Below, piece by piece: positions 56,847-64,000 of a DNA stretch of 64,000 nt. Source of the DNA: JAQBQB01 sp963846925 (GTDB taxonomy: Bacteria > Gemmatimonadota > Gemmatimonadetes > Gemmatimonadales > Gemmatimonadaceae); assembly GCA_963846925.1 (NCBI GenBank), contig CAWJXW010000014.1:496001-560000 (forward strand). The letters run 5' to 3'. The translations under genes were made by a program, and so were the position numbers. Under the pieces are notes generated by a model, which was not told the origin of the DNA, made no database searches, and worked only from the letters and a program-made list of their open reading frames with translations. Within the stretch, counting starts at the first letter, position 1. Every line of letters begins with the position of its first letter.

Positions 56847-59525
56847 ATGTTCTGGAAGAGCCGAGCGTCGCGCATGAGCGACCTGAACGCCGAAATGCAG
56901 ACGCACCTGGACATGGCGACGCGCGACCGCATCGCACGCGGCGAATCGCCGGAGGAGGCGGCGCGCAACGCGCGACGCACGTTCGGCGATCAGACCACCG
57001 TTCGCGAGTCGACGAGCGACATGTGGAGCGGCGATTGGCCGCACCAGGTCGCGCAGGAGTTCAAGCAAGCCGCGCGGAGCCTCGCTCGCGTCCCCGTCTT
57101 CTCGCTCGCCGCCGTGCTCACGCTCGCACTCGGCATTGGCGCGAATACGGCGATTTTCAGCGTCATCAACGGCGTCGTGCTCCGGCCGCTGCCGTTCGCG
57201 AAGCCGGACCAGCTCGTGTACATCACGAGCCAGTTCCCGAAAATGAACCTCGACCACTTCCCGCTCGACGGCGCCGAGTTCATCGAGCTGCGCGAGCGCA
57301 ATCATTCGTTCAAGGAAGTGGGCGCCTACGCCGTCGGCGCGGTGAACGTCGGCGCCGACGAAACCCCGCGCCGCGTCACGTCCGCTATCGCCTCGGCGAG
57401 CCTCTTCACTGCCATGGGGGTTCCGCCGCTCGCCGGGCGCACGTTTCGCGAGGACGAGACGCTCCCCAACGGACCGACGGTCGCCGTCATCTCGCGCGAT
57501 CTCTGGCAGACCGCGTTCGGCGGACGCTCGATCGTCGGCCAACAGATCCAGGTCGACGGTATTTCACGAACTGTGATCGGAATAATGCCGAGCGGGTTCG
57601 ACGTGCACGACGAAGGCGTGCAGCTGTGGACTCCGCTCATCCTCGATCCGGCGAATCGCAATCAGTTTCGCGGCGGCCACTATCTCACGCTCGTCGGACG
57701 CCTCAAGGACGGCGTCTCTCCCGAGCGCGCCCGCAGCGATCTGGAAACGATGCTCGCGCAGTGGAACGTCCTCGACGGCGGAAACGGCAAGCCGCCGTCG
57801 GAGTGTTGCGGCAACGGATTCGTTCACACGCCGCATCCGGTGGAGCACCGCCTCCGCTACGACAATCTGCAGGGCGACATCGTCGGCGGGATTGGGCGCA
57901 CGCTCTGGCTGCTTCAGGCAGCGGTGGGATTCGTGCTGCTCATCGCCTGCGCGAATCTCGCCAACCTGCTGCTGATCCGCGCCGAGGGTCGACACAAGGA
58001 GCTTGCGCTGCGCGCCGCGCTCGGCGCCGGGCGCGGCCGGCTGATCCGCCAATTCGTCGCCGAGAGTCTCGTGCTGTCGATCGTCGGCGCGATCGCGGGA
58101 GTCGCGTTGGCGAGAGTCGGGCTCAAGGTTTTCGTCGCCGCGGGATCGTCGAGCATTCCGCGCGCCGCGGCCGTCGGGATCGACGGCAGAGTGTTGGCGT
58201 TCACGTTGATCGTCGCCATCGGGACGGGCGTGTTGTTCGGTCTCGCGCCGGCGCTTCATCTGAGCCTCGGCAATCTCGGCCTCACGCTGCGCGAGGCGGG
58301 GAGTCGAACGACGGCGGTCGGCGCGCGCAGTCGCATGCGGAGCGCGCTCGTGATCGGCGAGATGGCGCTCGCGGTAACGCTCGTGATCGGCGCCGGGTTG
58401 CTGATCAGGAGCTTCTCGAATCTGATGTCCGTTGACGCCGGCTTCGATCGCTCGCATCTCACGACCTTCAGTCTCTCGCTGCCGCCGCGCGTCTATCGCG
58501 ATTCGGTGCGTCGCGTCGCGTTCTACGACAACGTCGTGCGCCAACTCGCCGCGGTGCCGGGCGTGCGTTCGACGGCGGCGATGTCCGGGCTTCCTCCGCA
58601 GCGCTCCATCAACGCCAATGACACGGACATCGACGCGTACGTGCCGGGGCCGGGCGAGCAGAAGCAGCCCAACATCGACTATTACCAGTACGCGACGCCA
58701 AACTATTTCACCGCGATGCGCATTCCGATCGTCGCCGGGCGCGGGTTCGGCCCGCAGGACGGTCCGCTCTCGCCGCCGGTAGCGCTCATCAACGAGGCTT
58801 TGGCCAAGCGATACTACGGAAGCGTCTCCCCTGTCGGGAGACGAATCCGGCCCGGTGGCGACTCGGTGTGGTTCACGGTCATCGGCGTCGCCAAGGACGT
58901 GAAGCAGGGCGGCGTGAGCTCGAAGACGGGGACCGAGCTGTACCTCGACTACCAACAGCTGCCTCGCGACTACGGCTACGCGCCGGCGGCGATGTACGTC
59001 GTAGTGCGGGCCGACCTCGACAAGGCGGCGCTCGCGCCGAGCATTCGCAAAGTCGTGAGCGGGCTCGATGCGTCGCTCCCGATCATACAACTGCGGAGCA
59101 TGGACGAGGTATTCGGCGACTCTGTGTCCCAGCCGCATTTCATCGCGCAACTGCTCGCCGTGTTCGCCCTCGTCGCGCTCGTTCTCTCGGCGGTCGGAAC
59201 GTACGGAGTCGTGGCGTACTCGATCACGGAGCGTGTGCGGGAGATCGGAATTCGCATGGCGCTTGGCGCCAGCGGGGAGCGCGTGCTCGGCATGGTGTTG
59301 CGCCAGGGACTGACGCTGGGTGTCGCCGGGGTCGTGATCGGAGTGGCTGGAGCCGCTCTGATCACGCGGCTCATGGGGACCATGCTGTTTGGCGTGAAGC
59401 CGATCGACGCCGGGACGTTTGCGGCGGTGGCTGGCTTGATGCTCGTTGTCGCGTGCGCAGCGGCGTACGTGCCGGCACGAAGGGCGACGAGGGTCGATCC
59501 ATTGACCGCGTTGAGAGCGGAGTAA
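56847..59525 (+). CDS. MacB/FtsX-type ABC permease (ADOP family) with N-terminal helical leader
   Basis: The 892-residue protein starts with a cytoplasmic helical segment (MSDLNAEMQTHLDMATRDRI, EEAARNARRTFGD) found in PadR-linked permeases. TM1 follows (FSLAAVLTLALGIGANTAIF), then a MacB_PCD periplasmic domain (to about 400), a first FtsX block (AAVGFVLLIACANLANLLLI), a second periplasmic domain (TTFSLSLPPRVYRDSVRRVA) and a last FtsX block (FALVALVLSAVGTYGVVAYS, ARRATRVDPLTALRAE). ATG 56847 is chosen because of its strong ribosome site and domain start. It is intact, unlike the first copy. Substrate unknown; no ATPase in the window. Confidence 0.9.
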   Translation: MFWKSRASRMSDLNAEMQTHLDMATRDRIARGESPEEAARNARRTFGDQTTVRESTSDMWSGDWPHQVAQEFKQAARSLARVPVFSLAAVLTLALGIGANTAIFSVINGVVLRPLPFAKPDQLVYITSQFPKMNLDHFPLDGAEFIELRERNHSFKEVGAYAVGAVNVGADETPRRVTSAIASASLFTAMGVPPLAGRTFREDETLPNGPTVAVISRDLWQTAFGGRSIVGQQIQVDGISRTVIGIMPSGFDVHDEGVQLWTPLILDPANRNQFRGGHYLTLVGRLKDGVSPERARSDLETMLAQWNVLDGGNGKPPSECCGNGFVHTPHPVEHRLRYDNLQGDIVGGIGRTLWLLQAAVGFVLLIACANLANLLLIRAEGRHKELALRAALGAGRGRLIRQFVAESLVLSIVGAIAGVALARVGLKVFVAAGSSSIPRAAAVGIDGRVLAFTLIVAIGTGVLFGLAPALHLSLGNLGLTLREAGSRTTAVGARSRMRSALVIGEMALAVTLVIGAGLLIRSFSNLMSVDAGFDRSHLTTFSLSLPPRVYRDSVRRVAFYDNVVRQLAAVPGVRSTAAMSGLPPQRSINANDTDIDAYVPGPGEQKQPNIDYYQYATPNYFTAMRIPIVAGRGFGPQDGPLSPPVALINEALAKRYYGSVSPVGRRIRPGGDSVWFTVIGVAKDVKQGGVSSKTGTELYLDYQQLPRDYGYAPAAMYVVVRADLDKAALAPSIRKVVSGLDASLPIIQLRSMDEVFGDSVSQPHFIAQLLAVFALVALVLSAVGTYGVVAYSITERVREIGIRMALGASGERVLGMVLRQGLTLGVAGVVIGVAGAALITRLMGTMLFGVKPIDAGTFAAVAGLMLVVACAAAYVPARRATRVDPLTALRAE

Positions 59526-59561
59526 ACTGCGGTCGGTTTTCTGTCGGCGGTGAGTGGTCGC

Positions 59562-59806
59562 GAGGGGTCAGACCAGCATCGAGCATTCAGCGTCGAGGAT
59601 GCGAGGTGTGGGAACCGCTTTGGACTCCGTGCGGCCTTGAATGGCTCTATCACACACCCAGGCGTCAGGACCGCCAGAGGCGAGCGGAGTCTAGGCCTCC
59701 TCACGCCTGGGTCGGGCCGGCGATGCCGTTCTGGTGAGACAGCTCCAAAGCAGTTCCGGCATCTCGCAACCTCGATGCTCGACGCTCGATGCTGGTCTCA
59801 CGCCTC
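59562..59806. repeat. MITE-like palindromic relative of the four-helix-bundle element
   Basis: Arms 59562-59670 and 59698-59806 (109 bp each) are imperfect inverted copies around a 27-bp core. Each carries the same blocks as the larger element (GACCAGCATCGAGC, GAGGATGCGAG, GGAACYGCTTTGGA and CCCAGGCGT). There is no gene inside. It lies 36 nt after the permease stop, in the 379-nt gap before the next gene. It looks like a deleted, non-coding derivative of the 698-bp element. Confidence 0.75.
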
Positions 59807-59904
59807 ACTCCCCGGGCGCGCGTGACCGATCGACCGTACGGCGATTGCCTGTTCAGTCGAGCCCGCCGGGCGTAGTTTGTCGCACCCCTCCTCGGCGAAT
59901 CCGC

Positions 59905-61284
59905 ATGCCATCCAGTTCCGCCCTCCGCGTCCTCCGTCTCGCGCTCGCCACCGGCGCGACGATCCTCGTTCCCCACCTGGCTCGCGCCCAGAGCGACAAT
60001 TCGCTGCGAACCAAGATCTCGCAGCTCTTCATCTTCGGCGCAGGGCAGGACCCGCTCTTCCTGGCCGGCTCCGCCGATCCGAGCAACCCGGCGTCGATCC
60101 AGGCACACGGCGATCACTTCGTGCCGTCAGCGGTCTCCGAAAATGGAAGCCTCATCGGCTTCATCACCGGTGCGATCTCGACGAGCGTCGGCAACTTGCC
60201 GATCGGCGCGACGTCGGGAGGCGCCAGCTTCAAGTTCGAGGGCGGCGTCCCGGTCAAGACCTCCAGCTCGGCGGGGCCGATCTTCGCCGAGCGCGCGCAA
60301 ACGCTTGGACGCGGACGGTCCGTCGTCGGCATCGGCCGCAACACGTTCCACTTCACGTCGCTGCGAGGCGTTCCGCTCAACGACATCGAGCTCATCTTCA
60401 CGCACGAAAACGTGAACTTCGCCGGCTGCGATTCGATCCAGGGCGGAGCCTGCTCCAAGATGGGAATTCCGAATCTCGAGAACGACATCATGCAGTTCCG
60501 CCTCAACCTCGACCTCGACATCGCGGTCACCAACATCTACGCGACGTACGGCGTGACCGACAGGCTCGACGTCGGTGTCGTGATGCCTCTCGTGTCGGCG
60601 AGGCTGCACGGGTCGAGCTACGCGCAGATCATTCCGTTCGGCGGCCCGACGGCGGCGCACTTTTTCGCGGGCACGCCGGAGAACCCTGTGCTGTCGGCGA
60701 GCCGCGACGTGGACGGTTCGTCGTTCGGGCTTGGCGACGTCGCGGTCCGCACGAAGTTCATGGTCCACGAGTCCGACCGCGCGCGCATCGCGCTCATCGG
60801 CGAGGCGCGGTTCGCCACCGGGAACGCCGACGACATGCTCGGCGCCGGCGTGTTCTCCGCGCGCGGCCTCGCCGTGATTTCAGGATCGATCGACAACTTC
60901 TCGGCGCACGGCAACGTGGGCTACGCGCACCACGCCGGCGCCGGCGGCGCGCCCAAGGTGAACGACGCGGTGCTCGCGACGGCCGGATTCGATCAGCTCC
61001 TCGCGCCGCGTATCTCGCTGGCGGTCGATCTCGTGAGCGAGCTTCAGGTCGGACGCTCGAACCTCACTCTTCCGGGGCCGGTGACGTACGACGCTCCATT
61101 TCACCGCGTGATTCAGCCGACCACGATCCCCAGCATGCGCGACGACCTCGTGAACGGCTCGTTCGGATTCAAGTTCCAGGTTCCGGACGGGTTCACGGTC
61201 GTGACCAACGCGCTCGTCCCGCTCAACCGCGGCGGCATGCGTCCGGACATCATGTACAGCACGGCGCTCGAGTTCAACTTCTGA
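59905..61284 (+). CDS. Exported protein, outer-membrane transporter-like (meta-pathway phenol-degradation type)
   Basis: The 459-residue protein has a signal peptide (LRVLRLALATGATILVPHLARAQ) and long strand-rich sequence: RTKISQLFIFGAGQ, LRGVPLNDIELIFTHENVNF, FRLNLDLDIAVTNIYATYGV, DRLDVGVVMPLVSARL, RIALIGEARFATGNADDMLG and the closing MRPDIMYSTALEFNF with terminal Phe. This matches the SphA/transporter fold of outer-membrane proteins annotated as meta-pathway phenol-degradation proteins. Specificity is unknown. ATG 59905 gives the signal peptide directly. Confidence 0.7.
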   Translation: MPSSSALRVLRLALATGATILVPHLARAQSDNSLRTKISQLFIFGAGQDPLFLAGSADPSNPASIQAHGDHFVPSAVSENGSLIGFITGAISTSVGNLPIGATSGGASFKFEGGVPVKTSSSAGPIFAERAQTLGRGRSVVGIGRNTFHFTSLRGVPLNDIELIFTHENVNFAGCDSIQGGACSKMGIPNLENDIMQFRLNLDLDIAVTNIYATYGVTDRLDVGVVMPLVSARLHGSSYAQIIPFGGPTAAHFFAGTPENPVLSASRDVDGSSFGLGDVAVRTKFMVHESDRARIALIGEARFATGNADDMLGAGVFSARGLAVISGSIDNFSAHGNVGYAHHAGAGGAPKVNDAVLATAGFDQLLAPRISLAVDLVSELQVGRSNLTLPGPVTYDAPFHRVIQPTTIPSMRDDLVNGSFGFKFQVPDGFTVVTNALVPLNRGGMRPDIMYSTALEFNF

Positions 61285-61293
61285 GGTCGCGGG

Positions 61294-61306
61294 GCGGTGC
61301 GCGCGT

Positions 61307-61318
<12 letters not shown>
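61294..61318. terminator. GC hairpin between convergent genes
   Basis: GCGGTGCGC (61294-61302) pairs perfectly with GCGCACCGC (61310-61318) across 7 nt. It covers the stop of the kinase gene and follows the outer-membrane gene by 10 nt. No T-tract. Confidence 0.45.
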
Positions 61319-63154
<1,836 letters not shown>

Positions 63155-63224
63155 TCAGGGAGGACGGACGGAATATCCAGCAAATCCGCCTGGCCGCAAT
63201 TGTTGACGGAGCAAGTTTCCCGGC

Positions 63225-63908
63225 CTAGGACCCCTTCATATATGCGCAACCCGCGTTCTGCGCGCGCACGAGCGCGAACACGCCTGTCGGCATGAGCGTC
63301 GCGCCCGGCACGAGCCCGTTCCGGACGTCGTTGCGAACCTGCTCGACATCCTTCTTCGTGCGCTCGGCGGCGCCGGCCGCCCAATTCATCGACGCGCGGT
63401 TGCAGACGAGGAAGATCGCGCCGCGGGCGCGAAGCGTCTCGAGCTTCGACGCGACGGCCCAATCGGGCTCGCCGGGCATCGCTTTCAGGTACGGGTTGCG
63501 ACGCGCCGGCTGCTTGGTGAGCGGATCGTTCACCTTGCGATCCTCGCCGATCGCGTAGCGGTTCCAAAGGTCATCGTTGAACGCCATCACCTGGCCGAGT
63601 TGGCGCATGACGATCACCATGCGAACCCCGTCGTCCGAACCATAGACTTCCTTGAAGTTGTCCTGAATGCCCGCGGCGAGGTCGAGCGCGGCGCCCTCGG
63701 CTAACGCGGGCGAGTCGAAGACGGCCTTGTACTGCGCGCGCTGAACCTGGTCGACCCAGGACATGTCCCACGCGGCGCTCGGCGCGCCGAAGTGATCGGC
63801 GACGCGGCTCAATTCCTCAGCGCCGAGCGGCGACACGATCGCGCCGCCCCCGACCGCCGCGGTGGCCAGGGTCAGCTGTCTCAAGAAATCCCGTCGATCG
63901 CCAGTCAT
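63225..63908 (-). CDS. Tat-exported DsrE-like protein
   Basis: The 227-residue protein starts MTGDRRDFLRQLTLATAAVGGG, with a Tat-type twin-Arg motif (D-R-R-D-F-L). The rest matches DsrE/DsrF-like small alpha/beta domains: VRMVIVMRQLGQVMAFND, GAIFLVCNRASMNWAAG and GLVPGATLMPTGVFALVRAQ, ending in GCAYMKGS. Two Cys residues (LVCN, AGCAY) could hold sulfur; in sulfur-trafficking DsrE proteins one Cys is active. The exact role is not shown. The 71-nt gap to the kinase and the 92 nt upstream to the window edge show nothing further. Confidence 0.7.
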   Translation of the reverse strand: MTGDRRDFLRQLTLATAAVGGGAIVSPLGAEELSRVADHFGAPSAAWDMSWVDQVQRAQYKAVFDSPALAEGAALDLAAGIQDNFKEVYGSDDGVRMVIVMRQLGQVMAFNDDLWNRYAIGEDRKVNDPLTKQPARRNPYLKAMPGEPDWAVASKLETLRARGAIFLVCNRASMNWAAGAAERTKKDVEQVRNDVRNGLVPGATLMPTGVFALVRAQNAGCAYMKGS

Positions 63909-64000
63909 CGGTCACTCCGCGGAAGAACGCGTTGGTGCGCAGTCAGTACGCCGGTCGAAAACGAGCCTTCCAGTGAGACGCGGGCAGGAGCGATCCCGTT

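Overview
This is a high-GC chromosomal window of densely packed genes from a Gram-negative bacterium. There is a TonB system, an Omp85 protein, several beta-barrel proteins and many lipoproteins. A membrane-anchored SARP/BTAD regulator with C-terminal TPRs, PadR-linked MacB/FtsX-like permeases, a Ser/Thr kinase with a TM segment and many secreted proteins of unknown family suggest Gemmatimonadota or a close relative such as Acidobacteriota. That placement is inference from gene content. No rRNA, tRNA, CRISPR array, phage or plasmid gene was seen.

Layout. 1-7.7 kb: end of a DUF4142 gene, an inverted-repeat spacer, then a TetR-TolC-HlyD-RND efflux operon whose three transport genes carry many single-base frameshifts. 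7.7-13.3 kb: an octamer repeat array, a membrane-anchored SARP regulator, a lipoprotein, a globin and a subtilase. 13.2-18.2 kb (minus strand): a tightly overlapping five-gene catabolic operon (RraA-like aldolase, class V aminotransferase, dicarboxylate symporter, aconitase-family large and small subunits). 18.5-27.6 kb: TonB, DUF1697, a MEDS-domain histidine kinase, DUF3224, penicillin acylase, DinB and secreted proteins. 27.8-41.5 kb: TonB-dependent receptor, phosphoesterase, nitrilase, transglutaminase-like protein, Omp85, small lipoproteins, DUF2911 and a methyltransferase. 41.6-49.4 kb: a hybrid histidine kinase and a divergent cluster (CitE-like lyase and MaoC-type hydratase against acyl-CoA dehydrogenase, CaiB CoA-transferase and MmgE/PrpD). 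49.5-64 kb: two large ABC permeases, a CBS protein, a REC-GAF-kinase, an inverted-repeat element carrying a four-helix-bundle gene, a small ORF-less relative of it, a Ser/Thr kinase and a Tat-exported DsrE-like protein.

How the genes may work together. The two catabolic clusters both fit short branched dicarboxylates cleaved to pyruvate. One runs through a 2-oxo acid (aminotransferase, hydratase, aldolase). The other runs through CoA thioesters (mesaconyl-CoA to citramalyl-CoA to acetyl-CoA and pyruvate). Neighbouring genes repeatedly overlap by 4 nt (ATGA or GTGA), which implies translational coupling.

Sequence quality matters here. Reading frames break very densely at 1.5-7.6 kb and 30.3-30.75 kb and sporadically elsewhere, while protein sense is kept between the breaks. 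I read this mainly as indel error in the assembly rather than gene decay. The most unusual observation is the 698-bp element at 55.67-56.37 kb, whose roughly 118-bp inverted repeats enclose a 23S-intervening-sequence-type four-helix-bundle gene, together with a 245-bp gene-less palindromic relative 3.2 kb away.
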